This document shows, in pieces, positions 18,823 through 27,694 of a stretch of 52,847 bases of DNA. Origin of the DNA: Thiospirillum jenense (GTDB lineage: Bacteria; Pseudomonadota; Gammaproteobacteria; Chromatiales; Chromatiaceae); contig NZ_JABVCQ010000025.1 of the NCBI RefSeq assembly GCF_014145225.1, positions 1 through 52,847 on the forward strand, given 5' to 3'. Position numbers and translations under genes: made by a program. Position 1 is the stretch's first letter. Each line of letters starts with the position of its first letter. Below the pieces are notes generated by a model, which worked only from the letters and a program-made list of their open reading frames with translations, did not search any database and was not told the DNA's origin.

Positions 18823-19647
18823 TCAAAACTGCACTTGCACATCCAATAACAAATCCGGCCAATACGGCAATTGAATACTGGTCATTTGTTCAGTCGCCAG
18901 CGCGGCAAATAACGGCAATGACCGCGCCGCTGGATTACCCAAACGCATGGTTTCTAATGCCGCATTGGACAGGCGAGTGAATGACAACGGCGGCCGTTCA
19001 ATTGGGCAAAGACTCAAGGTCAAGTGCGCCAGAGCGTGAATAGCGGTGGGATTGGCGGATAATAAGAATGCACAGGCAAATGCACAATACAACGGGCGAT
19101 GCGGGTGTAATAACTCAGGCGCCGGCACATCCACTGCGACTAATAACACCGCCTGATTGGTGCAGTGACATTGCAATGCCGCTTCTAATAAACCCGCCGC
19201 AAAACTGCCATCACCGGCGGCTAAACTACTCGACGGTTGTTGACACTGTTCAGCAATTGACCAATAACCCGCCGGCGCATTATGAACCGAGTTTTGGAAT
19301 ACAGTTGGCGATGGCAACGTATGCTGTTGATAAATCGCACGGCATAATTGATCCACGACGTGCATATCGCCATCGGCGGATGCAAACACGGTGTGCAATT
19401 GATTGGTCAATTCGGGCAGCGCCTGCGTCGCTTCACTCGCGGCCGCTAATGCCAAGCGCGTCGGCAGCGTGGCACGGCGGCGCTCATTCGGCGCAAGTTG
19501 CAACGGCGGCGGCACTTGCAACGGCGCGGCCGCTGAATAGCGCTCGTCACCGCGCAGCACCGCCCGCGCTGTTGACCAGTCAGGCAATCCCGGCGCGACA
19601 ATGCCGGTGGCTAAAATGCTGACATCCAACACGGCGCAACCGCTCAC
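18823..19647 (-). CDS. Ketosynthase-like chain-length-factor protein (ApeC-like)
   Basis: About 274 residues of the beta-ketoacyl synthase N-terminal-like family that partners a ketosynthase in aryl polyene pathways. Regions NERRRATLPTRLALAAASEA and VFQNSVHNAPAGYWSIA match the pattern I know for this family. The usual Cys nucleophile is absent, as expected for a chain-length factor. A GTG at 19647 overlaps the TGA stop of the preceding ketosynthase by four bases, implying translational coupling; the frame itself extends to a TTG at 19671. Last gene of the operon. Confidence 0.72.
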   Translation of the reverse strand: MSGCAVLDVSILATGIVAPGLPDWSTARAVLRGDERYSAAAPLQVPPPLQLAPNERRRATLPTRLALAAASEATQALPELTNQLHTVFASADGDMHVVDQLCRAIYQQHTLPSPTVFQNSVHNAPAGYWSIAEQCQQPSSSLAAGDGSFAAGLLEAALQCHCTNQAVLLVAVDVPAPELLHPHRPLYCAFACAFLLSANPTAIHALAHLTLSLCPIERPPLSFTRLSNAALETMRLGNPAARSLPLFAALATEQMTSIQLPYWPDLLLDVQVQF

Positions 19648-20837
19648 ACCCGCCCCACAATTAACGCGCAATTATTCCCGGCAAACCCGAATGAGTTACT
19701 CAGTACCCGCGCCAGCGGTTGATTGGTGTGGCTGATTTGCAACGGTTTGATCGTCAACGCCGGATCCAGCGTGACGGTATTGACTGTACCGGGCAGCAGA
19801 CTGTCGCGGATACACAACAGCGCCACAATGGCCTCCACCGCGCCAGCCGCGCCGAGCGTGTGACCGGTGCCGCCTTTAGTCGCACTGGCGGCGATGTCGC
19901 GGCCAAATACCGTGAACACGGCGCGATCTTCGGATAAATCGTTGGCCGGCGTGCCGGTGCCGTGCAGGTTGATGTAGTCAATCTCCGCCGGCGCCAGCCC
20001 GGCACTGCTCAACGCCGCCCGCATCGCCAATGCCGCGCCGGCGCCGTCGGGATGCGGCGTGGTGATGTGATAGGCGTCACTGCTTTCGCCGTAACCAAGT
20101 AACGCCAAGTCGCCGCGATCAGCGCCCCGTTCGAGTAGCGCAAAGGCCGCGCCCTCGCCAATGCTGATGCCGGCGCGGTGCAATCCCCACGGGGTGCAGG
20201 GTTGCGGTGACAATAACCCGAGCGCGTGAAATCCTAACAAGGTGGTGATGCAGAGTGTGTCCACGCCGCCGACAATCGCGGCATCGCACAGCCCGGCGGT
20301 CAGGGCGCGGTGGGCGGCGGCGAAGGTTTTGGCACCAGAAGAGCAGGCGGTGGAAATCACGCTGGCCGGGCCGTGCAACTCCAGTCGCTGGCGGCAGTAG
20401 TCGGCAATTGAGCGGTAGGCGTGGGTGGAGTCAAAGCGTAAATCGGCGGCCAGTCCGGCGGTGCCGCGTTCAAAGTGGTCACGGTAGCGGTCTTCGGTGT
20501 GGCGGACGCCCGAGGTGCTGGTGCCCAAAAATAACCCAACGCGGGTGGCGCCGTACTGGTGGCGGGCGGCGTTGACCGCGTCAAAAAAGCCGTCGCCGTG
20601 TAACGCCAATTCGGCTAACCGATTGTTGCGGCAATCAAAATTGGTCAGCGCGGGCGGGAGACGCACGTCGTCGAGCGCGGGGATTTCGCCAATCCACGCC
20701 GGCACGGGAAGCTCGTCGCGGGTACTGAGCCGCAAGCCGCAGCGTTGTTGCATTAATGCCGCAGTGTGGCTGGCGCAGCCGTGACCGAGCGCGGTGGTCA
20801 GGGTGTAGGCACGGATGCGGACGGGGGCAATGGGCAT
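19644..20837 (-). CDS. Beta-ketoacyl-ACP synthase (aryl-polyene type)
   Basis: A condensing enzyme extending acyl chains on an acyl carrier protein. About 397 residues from Met 20837 (the frame reaches 20939, but the added residues are not ketosynthase-like and would overlap the MMPL gene). The triad is intact: Cys165 in STACSSGA, His in HGTGTPAND, His in GGTGHTLGAAG. The SNSFGFAGNN C-terminal segment is present. It follows the MMPL gene by 50 bases and is coupled to the chain-length factor, a pairing typical of aryl polyene clusters. Confidence 0.88.
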   Translation of the reverse strand: MPIAPVRIRAYTLTTALGHGCASHTAALMQQRCGLRLSTRDELPVPAWIGEIPALDDVRLPPALTNFDCRNNRLAELALHGDGFFDAVNAARHQYGATRVGLFLGTSTSGVRHTEDRYRDHFERGTAGLAADLRFDSTHAYRSIADYCRQRLELHGPASVISTACSSGAKTFAAAHRALTAGLCDAAIVGGVDTLCITTLLGFHALGLLSPQPCTPWGLHRAGISIGEGAAFALLERGADRGDLALLGYGESSDAYHITTPHPDGAGAALAMRAALSSAGLAPAEIDYINLHGTGTPANDLSEDRAVFTVFGRDIAASATKGGTGHTLGAAGAVEAIVALLCIRDSLLPGTVNTVTLDPALTIKPLQISHTNQPLARVLSNSFGFAGNNCALIVGRV

Positions 20838-20887
20838 GAGGCGGCGATTGGATAACGTGGCATTTGGTCGGCAATTCACCGCGCATT

Positions 20888-23215
20888 TTAGCCGACTGAT
20901 TGCGCTCGTGCGAGTGTCATTGCCGTTAAATACGCCCAACCAATGCCAATGGTGGCAGTGACGCCAATTGAATTGAGCGGCGGTAAGGCGGAAAAAGCTA
21001 ATAAACCAAACATGACGGCGGTGGATAACGCGGCAATGGTGACGGCAAATACGGTACGGGTTTGTTCGCTGGCGCTATTGATTTGGCGACTGCAAAAGAG
21101 GCTGTAGTCAATTCCCAAACCCGTCACCAAGACTAATGAAATCAAATGGAATAGGTTTAATTGGCTGTGAATAAATATCAGGCTTAATACCGTCAATACG
21201 ATGGTTAAACTGATTGGTAATAACACCGGTTCTATTTGTCCCCAGCGCCGCCGAGCAATAAATAATACAGCAATGATCGCCAGTGCGACGAGTGGTAATT
21301 GGCGGGTGGTGGTATTGAAAAAATGGGTTAATAACGCGCCGCTGGCTTGGCGTAAATCTAAATAGTGTAAATGTTGCTGTGCGGCCAATTGTTGTAATGC
21401 AGCGACGGCGGGCGCGTCTTTCACATCCGATAACGGGATTAAACCTAACCATTGCTGCCCGAATGGTTGCACTAATAAACCGGCGCGCACGGCTAATACA
21501 CTGTTGGCTAAATCGGCCAATTGCAACGGCGGCAAGGTTTTACTCTGTTCAATCGCATCGAGGAATGGAGTGAAACGCTCTAATCGAAATGGCAGGTCGT
21601 GATTCGCCGCCGTCAATGCGCTGGTTAATTCAACACGCGACGGCATGGCGAATTGACGCGCTAATTGCGTGGCGGGACTCGGTAGCCATTGCGCGACGTT
21701 TTCAAATCCACCAATCACGCTGCGCTGTTTTAATTGTTCTAATGCCGGAAGTGCCGCTTCTAATTGCGTTAATAGCGCCGCTTCGCTCTCACCAATCACA
21801 TAAAATAAGCGCGCCACATCGGCCGCGCCCAATTGCGAACGCATCTCTCGATCTTTCATAATTTCGACCGCAGGAATGGTACTCAAGCGGCGAATATCCG
21901 TTTCCCAAATGGTGTCACTTGACCCAATCACGGCAATTAAAACCGCGCTGCTGGCAAATAAAAACCAGCGGCCGGCGCGTAATGATAGTATTGGTAACAA
22001 CTGCTGCCACCTATTCAGCCAACGATGCGCGGGCAATTGATACTGCGCCGGGATCAATTGCGGCAATAAATACCGTGAGGTCAGCGCGGCAATTAATAAG
22101 CCCACTGCGGCTAATAAACCCAATTGCGTTAAGCCAGTTAATTGTGTCCAAATAAACGCCGCGTAGCCAAATACCGTTGTTATCACGCCGAATAAAAATG
22201 TTGACCAAAAAGATTGCGCGTGTGCTGCCCGCATTTGGGAAATGTGCGTATAAACGTGTATTGGGTAATCTAATGCCACGCCTAATAACGTGATGCCCAA
22301 CGCAAATGCAATGCCGTGAATACTGCCGAATAACAGCGTGACCAGCGCGGCGGCCAGCATTAAACCGGTGAATAATGGCAGTACGCCCAATAGCACTAGC
22401 GGGATTGAACGAAAGGCAAAAATCAGAATGAAAACCACCGCAATATTGGCCGCAATGCTTAATAAAGTGGTTTCCGTTTTAATGGTCTGCTCTGAGCTGA
22501 CGGCGAAATACCCCGGCCCCGCCAGTTCTAATGTCAATTCGGGGGTGGCAGCAGTCAGTTGCGTGAACTGGGTATTGATCTGTTGAATGATCGCCCGCTG
22601 CGCGGTTAAATCTGATGCGGCTGCTCGGGTAATCACCACTAATAAAGCATACTGATGATCGGGACTAAACCACACGCCCTGTTGCGTATGCGGCAATTGA
22701 TGTGGTAATAAACTGCGCAATAATTGGCGGTAACACGCGGTCGGATCAGCCGTGATCTGTTGTTTATCCAAAAGCGCCATGCCAGAGGCCAGTTCATTTA
22801 ATCGCGTGGTTAATGCGGTGTGTAATTCGGGAATGGTGAACTGATTAACACAGTTGGCCGCGGGGCCAATGAGATAGCGATAACGGAATAATAATTCGTC
22901 AGTTGCCAGTGCCGCCCAATTCATGCCACCATTGGCAATTTGCAATAAACGTTGATCGGTGGATAATGAATGAACGAGCGCTCGGCTGGTCTTGGCAAGT
23001 GTTTCAATTGACCCGCCGCCAATGCGGATTAACAGGGTGCGAGCGGCAATACCATCGCGCAGTTGGGCTAATAACACCTGATCTTGTTGTGTCGCAGATG
23101 GTGGTAAAAACTGCGCAAAATCGGTATTGATTTTTAAATAAATGCTATTCCACCAGATCAGGGTAGCTAATAATAAACACCAGCTTATCAGAATTAACCA
23201 GCGGCGCGTTGTCAT
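20888..23215 (-). CDS. MMPL/RND-superfamily exporter
   Basis: 775 residues with about twelve membrane segments in two halves, each preceded by a large extracytoplasmic loop: the MMPL arrangement. VVFILIFAFRSIPLVLLGVLP and LGVALDYPIHVYTHI (first half) and LVTGLGIDYSLFCSRQI (second half) carry the membrane-embedded Asp-Tyr pair used for proton coupling. In aryl polyene-type clusters such exporters are thought to move the lipid product to the outer membrane. It lies between the LolA-like gene (31 bases upstream) and the ketosynthase. Confidence 0.88.
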   Translation of the reverse strand: MTTRRWLILISWCLLLATLIWWNSIYLKINTDFAQFLPPSATQQDQVLLAQLRDGIAARTLLIRIGGGSIETLAKTSRALVHSLSTDQRLLQIANGGMNWAALATDELLFRYRYLIGPAANCVNQFTIPELHTALTTRLNELASGMALLDKQQITADPTACYRQLLRSLLPHQLPHTQQGVWFSPDHQYALLVVITRAAASDLTAQRAIIQQINTQFTQLTAATPELTLELAGPGYFAVSSEQTIKTETTLLSIAANIAVVFILIFAFRSIPLVLLGVLPLFTGLMLAAALVTLLFGSIHGIAFALGITLLGVALDYPIHVYTHISQMRAAHAQSFWSTFLFGVITTVFGYAAFIWTQLTGLTQLGLLAAVGLLIAALTSRYLLPQLIPAQYQLPAHRWLNRWQQLLPILSLRAGRWFLFASSAVLIAVIGSSDTIWETDIRRLSTIPAVEIMKDREMRSQLGAADVARLFYVIGESEAALLTQLEAALPALEQLKQRSVIGGFENVAQWLPSPATQLARQFAMPSRVELTSALTAANHDLPFRLERFTPFLDAIEQSKTLPPLQLADLANSVLAVRAGLLVQPFGQQWLGLIPLSDVKDAPAVAALQQLAAQQHLHYLDLRQASGALLTHFFNTTTRQLPLVALAIIAVLFIARRRWGQIEPVLLPISLTIVLTVLSLIFIHSQLNLFHLISLVLVTGLGIDYSLFCSRQINSASEQTRTVFAVTIAALSTAVMFGLLAFSALPPLNSIGVTATIGIGWAYLTAMTLARAQSVG

Positions 23216-23246
23216 ATTTATAGTTGCGGGTACGAATAATAAAAAA

Positions 23247-23885
23247 CTACGGCCGCCGTGCGATTAACTGCATTCGTAAAACGCGGCGGTCAGCATTGGC
23301 TTCGGTGATTTCAAGACTGATTAAATTAACGCCATCACCGCTAATCAATAACCGTTGCAACATCGGCAAGAGGGTTGGATTGCGCGGCGTTAATGCTAAT
23401 GTCCACCTGTCCAATTGCGTCGTATAGGTTAATTGATATTGGGTGCGCAACGTGGCAAGATCACCCGCAAATACGGCGCGCAACGTGCCAATTAACAATT
23501 GCAAAGGCGGAATATCGCTAATTAACAGTGTTTTAATCACTTGGTGTGCTGTGATGAGTTGCAACTGTTCGCCAGTGAGAATAAAGCCGTCGCCTTGATC
23601 GCTGATGCGTTGAATACGATCTGGCGTATGATAAATTAAACGCCCGCGGGTGCTAATGGCGGTGTGAATTAAACTGGATTCGACCGTTTCTTGATATTGC
23701 ACCTCGACCATTTGCACTTGACGCAATAATGCCATTAACGTGGTGACATCGGGCGGCTGTAATGAATTGGCGCCGGCGGGCGGGTTTTGAATAGTCAGCA
23801 TTGCCCAGATGACAATTAAAAGCAGCCGCCGCACGAGCGCAAGTTGTGTATTCAGCCGGGCGGGTGGTAATAAATGTGTATTCAT
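23247..23885 (-). CDS. LolA-related outer-membrane lipoprotein carrier-like protein
   Basis: 212 residues. A basic N-terminus and hydrophobic stretch (residues ~17-34) suggest export. The remainder has the LolA-type beta sheet pattern: MALLRQVQMVEVQYQETVES, TRGRLIYHTPDRIQR, LTGEQLQLI. LolA-related proteins accompany MMPL exporters in aryl polyene clusters and probably shuttle the lipid across the periplasm. First gene of the four-gene operon. Confidence 0.75.
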   Translation of the reverse strand: MNTHLLPPARLNTQLALVRRLLLIVIWAMLTIQNPPAGANSLQPPDVTTLMALLRQVQMVEVQYQETVESSLIHTAISTRGRLIYHTPDRIQRISDQGDGFILTGEQLQLITAHQVIKTLLISDIPPLQLLIGTLRAVFAGDLATLRTQYQLTYTTQLDRWTLALTPRNPTLLPMLQRLLISGDGVNLISLEITEANADRRVLRMQLIARRP

Positions 23886-24047
23886 GCAGCAACCGAGTTG
23901 ATTAGATCACGCGACGGCACTATTGTGCCACGTTAGCAGCAAGTTTTGTATGATTAATGGCGTGGTGTTAATCATGTTCCCGCGCTGGCGGCCGCGAGCG
24001 ATTAACTGATCTTAATACAATTTGATTACTTTGCCAATGGACAAGCA

Positions 24048-24338
24048 ATGAACTGGTATCAATGGGATGGGCAGGATTTAATAATTAACGTGCGGGTGCA
24101 ACCGCGAGCGCGGCGGGATGGTTTTGCTGATGTTATTGGCGAGGCAATTAAAGTGCAATTACGCGCACCGCCGGTGGATGATAAAGCGAATGCCAGTTTA
24201 ATTGCATTATTGGCGGAAAGTTTTCATGTACCGCAGCGGGCGGTGGTGATTATGAGCGGTCATCATGCGCGAATGAAACGGGTGCGAATCACCGCACCCC
24301 AACGCTTGCCAACAATCGTGACAGCGCCGCCGAATTAA
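24048..24338 (+). CDS. DUF167 (YggU-family) protein
   Basis: 96 residues, full length. LIINVRVQPRARRDGFADVIG, then KVQLRAPPVDDKANASLIALLAE match the YggU/DUF167 fold strongly. The biochemical role is unknown. It stands divergent from the LolA-like operon and, before the insertion described below, would have converged on the nif ferredoxin gene. Confidence 0.9.
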   Translation: MNWYQWDGQDLIINVRVQPRARRDGFADVIGEAIKVQLRAPPVDDKANASLIALLAESFHVPQRAVVIMSGHHARMKRVRITAPQRLPTIVTAPPN

Positions 24339-24356
24339 ATGCTGAATTGACGGGAT

Positions 24357-24390
24357 TTATGCGGCTAATGGCGCATGACTTAAACATTTT
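24357..24390 (+). repeat. Left copy of 34-base direct repeat (attL-like)
   Basis: Matches 26212-26245 at 32 of 34 positions; mismatches at 24363 and 24387. The right copy is the last 34 bases of the nif ferredoxin gene including its stop codon, so this left copy is a displaced gene end. Confidence 0.85.
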
Positions 24391-24439
24391 AGTAGTCATA
24401 AAATCGGGGGTTGCGCAATTGGGTTGTAAATTGTAAATT

Positions 24440-24535
24440 GATTGTTCCATCACTCCAGCGTGGGCAGGGCTGTTAAGTTAGCGGGAATCCAGACTGCGAC
24501 AATTACTAGATTCCTGCCGCCGCGGGAATAACGAA
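24440..24535. repeat. Degenerate REP-like element
   Basis: Contains CTCCAGCGTGGG, GCGGGAATCCAG, and the palindrome ATTCCTGC-CGCC-GCGGGAAT (24510-24529). The pattern recalls dispersed GGGAATCC/ATTCCCGC repeat elements in other proteobacteria. Confidence 0.5.
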
Positions 24536-24560
24536 ATGCGCTCTTTTTAATAAATCAATC

Positions 24561-24729
24561 AGTTATGCGCTGAACCGCATAACTCCTGAAAATATGTAAG
24601 ATGAGACTTATTTTGATGGTGTGAGTAGCATCACGTTGATTGATATATTACCTAAAATGGGTGCGGCTGTCGGCACCGCGATAGCTGTCGAAATAAGATG
24701 CAGTCATGACATACATAATTAAGTCTCAT
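24561..24729. repeat. Nested inverted repeats upstream of the nuclease-like gene
   Basis: A perfect stem AGTTATGCG/CGCATAACT (24561-24569 and 24576-24584, loop 6). Next come exact 10-base terminal inverted repeats ATGAGACTTA (24601-24610) and TAAGTCTCAT (24720-24729) enclosing 109 bases, with a second possible pair CTTATTT/AAATAAG. They could be ends of a small non-autonomous element or a folded leader RNA. Confidence 0.55.
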
Positions 24730-24867
24730 ACACAAAAAATCTATCACCGAAACTGATATTTACAGGATAATAACACAATTAATTCCAGATAAGTTGGTCG
24801 TAACAATAGCAGCGATTAGGATTTTATGTTGGATTAACTATGATTCACTACTTAATGAAGGTACATC

Positions 24868-26118
24868 ATGTCTATAGAAAAACTTAAAGCAGTTGCCGAT
24901 CAAATTACTGCCCGTCTTCCCATGGTTAAAAATAAAGGAGAAGAAGCGACAAAACAAGCACTAGTACTTCCAATGTTAGATGCATTGGGTTTTGATATTT
25001 GGAATCCAGCCGAGGTCTGTCCTGAATACGAAGCTGACTTCATGGCAGAAAAAAAACAAGGTCAAAAGGAAAAGGTAGATTTTGCAATTCTTATTGAAAA
25101 TATCCCTCGTATTTATATTGAAGTGAAATCGGTTGATGTGTCACTAGACGGACATGAGGGGCAATTAGCAAGGTATTTTAACGCTACGAAATCGGTGTCA
25201 CTTGCAATACTAACAAATGGTATCGAATACAGGTTTTATACAGATACAGGTGATTTGAATATCATGGACTCTCTACCATTTAATATAACAAAGTTGACTG
25301 AATTAGATCGTGGATTAGAAATTTTTGCTAGATTTCATAAAGCTATTTTTTCTCCTAACGCAATCAGAGATTTTGCAACTCAAATCAATTATACAACTAA
25401 AATTTCTGGATTTTTACGCAAACAATTGGATTTAGGAGATAACAACCCATCTGAGGAGTTTGTTCGCTGGATTTTATCAGAAGAAGCTAGTTACACTGGA
25501 CGAATTAGTCTAAAATCAATAGAGCGGTTTCAACCAATTATTAAAGATGCACTGCAAATAGTGCTTAGAGATATTGTCAGACGCTCCGTGGCCGCACTTG
25601 ATAAAGAAGTTCGCTCGCCTACATTGCAAGGCAATTCATCTGCTGACAGAAAAAGTTTACAAGAATCCACTGACCAAAGTATACAAGAAGACAACTTAGT
25701 AACCCTAACTAAAAAACAGGCTGTCGTAACAGAAGATGAACTTATTCTATTCGCAGCAATCAAAAACTTTTTTGAGCAATCAGAATTTTTCAAACAGGAA
25801 ATATTTGATAAAAGTCAAAACAAAAAAGTGAGAGCAGAGATTTCTTATGCTAACAATCATATTTATTTTTCCGTTTATCTAAATAGCATTTCAAACTGGA
25901 TAATTCGTGCTTCGGTAGAATCAAAAACCCCCTGGATTGGATTTAATATTCCATCAGAATTTGGAGAACCTTTAATTCCCCAAGGCATTACAAAAATTCC
26001 TTCGTGTCGACAGTCAAAGTTCAGAATTAGTTACACAAAAGACCAAGTCATTCAACAATCTGCTTCATTATTAACTGCAACCATTAAGCATGTTATTAGC
26101 AATGCTAATGGAGAATAA
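24868..26118 (+). CDS. HsdR-N-like restriction nuclease domain protein
   Basis: 416 residues, AT-rich compared with its neighbours. Residues ~20-160 resemble the N-terminal nuclease domain of type I restriction subunit R: a conserved Glu near residue 26, Asp71 in KVDFAIL, and E85-V-K87 in IYIEVKS give the D...ExK core. No helicase motor follows and no HsdM/HsdS genes are present. The C-terminal ~130 residues form a separate domain I do not recognise. GAAGG (24858-24862) precedes the ATG. It sits alone between the two 34-base repeats, so it is probably the cargo of the insertion. Possible anti-phage or selfish nuclease; unproven. Confidence 0.78.
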   Translation: MSIEKLKAVADQITARLPMVKNKGEEATKQALVLPMLDALGFDIWNPAEVCPEYEADFMAEKKQGQKEKVDFAILIENIPRIYIEVKSVDVSLDGHEGQLARYFNATKSVSLAILTNGIEYRFYTDTGDLNIMDSLPFNITKLTELDRGLEIFARFHKAIFSPNAIRDFATQINYTTKISGFLRKQLDLGDNNPSEEFVRWILSEEASYTGRISLKSIERFQPIIKDALQIVLRDIVRRSVAALDKEVRSPTLQGNSSADRKSLQESTDQSIQEDNLVTLTKKQAVVTEDELILFAAIKNFFEQSEFFKQEIFDKSQNKKVRAEISYANNHIYFSVYLNSISNWIIRASVESKTPWIGFNIPSEFGEPLIPQGITKIPSCRQSKFRISYTKDQVIQQSASLLTATIKHVISNANGE

Positions 26119-26136
26119 GAGTAACTAAACATCAAG

Positions 26137-26186
26137 CCCGTGAGAGTATATTTCACATTGCCGGTGTGAATGATTACCGACACGGG
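26137..26186. repeat. Nested inverted repeat after the nuclease-like gene
   Basis: Outer CCCGTG/CACGGG (26137-26142, 26181-26186) and inner TTCACA/TGTGAA (26152-26157, 26165-26170). There is no T run, so termination is doubtful. It lies 25 bases before the right repeat. Confidence 0.45.
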
Positions 26187-26211
26187 ACGGAATGCTACCA
26201 TAACTAAAAAA

Positions 26212-26245
26212 TTATGCCGCTAATGGCGCATGACTTAAACACTTT
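26212..26245 (+). repeat. Right copy of 34-base direct repeat (attR-like)
   Basis: The 3'-terminal 34 bases of the ferredoxin gene (minus strand), repeated at 24357-24390. The intact gene keeps its reading frame through this copy. Confidence 0.85.
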
Positions 26246-26514
26246 TTCGGGCAGACCCGCGAGCAGGCTTCACAGCCAATGCAATCATCGGCGTCTTTTA
26301 AGCTCATCACCATGCCCGGCGCTTCGTCAAAATCATCATCATCGAATTCAGAATCATCTAAATCCAAATCATCTCGATCAATTAAATCAAATACATCACG
26401 CGGGCAGACCTTAAAACACCGCCCGCAACCAATGCACTTGTTTTGATTTAAGGCCATGACAAAGGCGGGTGTCCATTCACGTCCGCCGCGTGTTAAACCA
26501 GTCATAGAGGGCAT
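26212..26514 (-). CDS. fdxB: nif-specific ferredoxin III (2[4Fe-4S])
   Basis: An electron carrier associated with nitrogenase. From the ATG at 26514 it has 100 residues; the frame begins with a TTG at 26535, but AGGAT in good position and the family start (MTGLTRGGREWTPAFV) favour 26514 or 26505. Two cluster motifs: CIGCGRCFKVCP and CIGCEACSRVCPKKC. The linker between them is a long, strongly acidic run of Asp and Glu (about 25 residues). Last gene of the nif cluster, 132 bases after the DUF269 gene. Its 3' end is the target of the insertion. Confidence 0.9.
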   Translation of the reverse strand: MPSMTGLTRGGREWTPAFVMALNQNKCIGCGRCFKVCPRDVFDLIDRDDLDLDDSEFDDDDFDEAPGMVMSLKDADDCIGCEACSRVCPKKCLSHAPLAA

Positions 26515-26646
26515 GGTTTTTATATCCTGCTGCAATGGATTTTACGATTCAAGTTGCAGTGACCAATTGCGTGGGGCAAGCATGATTGCGTCACGTTCAA
26601 TTGGCAACTGCGGAAGTATTTTTAATCATTAACCGCGCACGGTCAA

Positions 26647-27123
26647 TTATAAGCCGGCGACCGAGGAATGATCGCCAATTAATTCTAATGCAATTGACAG
26701 CACCTTGTCGGCTTCATCTTTCATCTTTGATAATGACGGAAAACCAAAGCGATGCGCCTCGCGCACGGTTTTATCCAATACAACTAATTTGCCGACGGTA
26801 ATCACAATCCGCCCGAACCCTTCATTATTCAAATGCACCAGCGACGTCGCCATTAACCGGCATTCTTTTTCAATTAAAATCGCAATGGTGTTGTAAAACA
26901 CTTGGATGCGTTCAATCGCCTGCGCATCCACATTGCCAATCACCGGCAGACTGCGTTTCTTTTCATCGGTTAAAATAAACACGCTCAACATTTTGGTATT
27001 ACTGACCGTGTCAGCATGACCATACGCATCCGTTGCGCGCAGCTGGCGGATCAATTCCATGCCGAATTCAGTCGTCAAAACTGGATCGTCTTCGGCAATT
27101 AAAACAGCGTTGGTATCAGTCAT
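26647..27123 (-). CDS. NifX-associated protein (DUF269)
   Basis: About 158 residues from the ATG at 27123, which has GAGGA eight bases upstream; the ATG at 27138 has none. Sequence features of the NifX-associated family: FGMELIRQLRATDAYGHAD, IPxIG-like LPVIGNVDAQAIERIQVFYN, and GRIVITVGKLVVLDKTVREAHRFGF. The exact role is unknown; genetics in other diazotrophs link it to FeMo-cofactor maturation. It follows nifX by 39 bases. Confidence 0.92.
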   Translation of the reverse strand: MTDTNAVLIAEDDPVLTTEFGMELIRQLRATDAYGHADTVSNTKMLSVFILTDEKKRSLPVIGNVDAQAIERIQVFYNTIAILIEKECRLMATSLVHLNNEGFGRIVITVGKLVVLDKTVREAHRFGFPSLSKMKDEADKVLSIALELIGDHSSVAGL

Positions 27124-27162
27124 CTTTTCAGTCCTCATCTTAAATGGATGTCAATAAACCCG

Positions 27163-27657
27163 TCATTCAGTCCAATCTTCCGCGGCCATGGCGTTAAATC
27201 GGTCATCATCACGCCCGCCGTGCTGCGTCATCACTCGCGCTAACCACGCACTCGGCCCCGTGCGCAATTCCTGTTGCAATTCAGTTAATATCGTTTTAAT
27301 CGCCGTCCCCGGCGCGACTTTCATTGCCTGCAATCCTTTGGTGCGCAATTGGTTAATCGCCGCAGCACCAATTGCTTGACAATACACCAGCGCACAGCCA
27401 TTTAATGCCGCAATTTTCGCCGTCAATTTATTATCATTGCCGTCCATCACTGCGCTGTCATTAAACTGGACAACTTCTAATAAATTGATGTGCGCGGGTG
27501 TAATGGCATACAATGCAAACGCGGCCGCCGCACCAAAGTGCTGATCCACATGGCGTAAATCGGCGCTGGCAAACGCCACTTTTAATTGCAGCGGCGCGTT
27601 CTGTTCCGGTTCATCCATTGCCGGTGTTAATAATTTGAGGCGGCGTTCTAATGGCAT
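27163..27657 (-). CDS. nifX: Nitrogenase cofactor carrier NifX
   Basis: 164 residues of the dinitrogenase iron-molybdenum cofactor-binding family; it holds NifB-cofactor/VK-cluster between NifB and NifEN. KVAFASADLRHVDQHFGAAAAFALYAI gives the family fold start with the ligand-region His residues. NGCALVYCQAIGAAAINQLRTKGLQAMKV is the second half. A GGGAG site lies 11 bases before the ATG. In operon order nifE-nifN-nifX. Confidence 0.93.
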   Translation of the reverse strand: MPLERRLKLLTPAMDEPEQNAPLQLKVAFASADLRHVDQHFGAAAAFALYAITPAHINLLEVVQFNDSAVMDGNDNKLTAKIAALNGCALVYCQAIGAAAINQLRTKGLQAMKVAPGTAIKTILTELQQELRTGPSAWLARVMTQHGGRDDDRFNAMAAEDWTE

Positions 27658-27694
27658 TGGTGCATTGACTCCCGGTGGCGAGTTGTGGCGTTAA

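Larger units (their letters stand above)
24339..24867. other. 529-base gene-free stretch with repeats and inverted repeats
   Basis: From left to right: the left copy of the 34-base ferredoxin-end repeat (24357-24390), a degenerate REP-like element (24440-24535), a perfect 9-base stem (24561-24584), and a 129-base segment bounded by ATGAGACTTA/TAAGTCTCAT (24601-24729). No reading frame in it looks coding. It may contain the promoter or a structured leader of the nuclease-like gene at 24868. Confidence 0.7.

Noticed and set aside
20838-20939. N-terminal 34-residue extension of the ketosynthase
   Set aside because: It overlaps the end of the MMPL gene and shows no ketosynthase similarity; Met 20837 is the likely start.
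26137-26186. Nested inverted repeat as an integron attC site
   Set aside because: It lacks the GTTRRRY-type core and the L-box/R-box layout, and no integron integrase is in the window.
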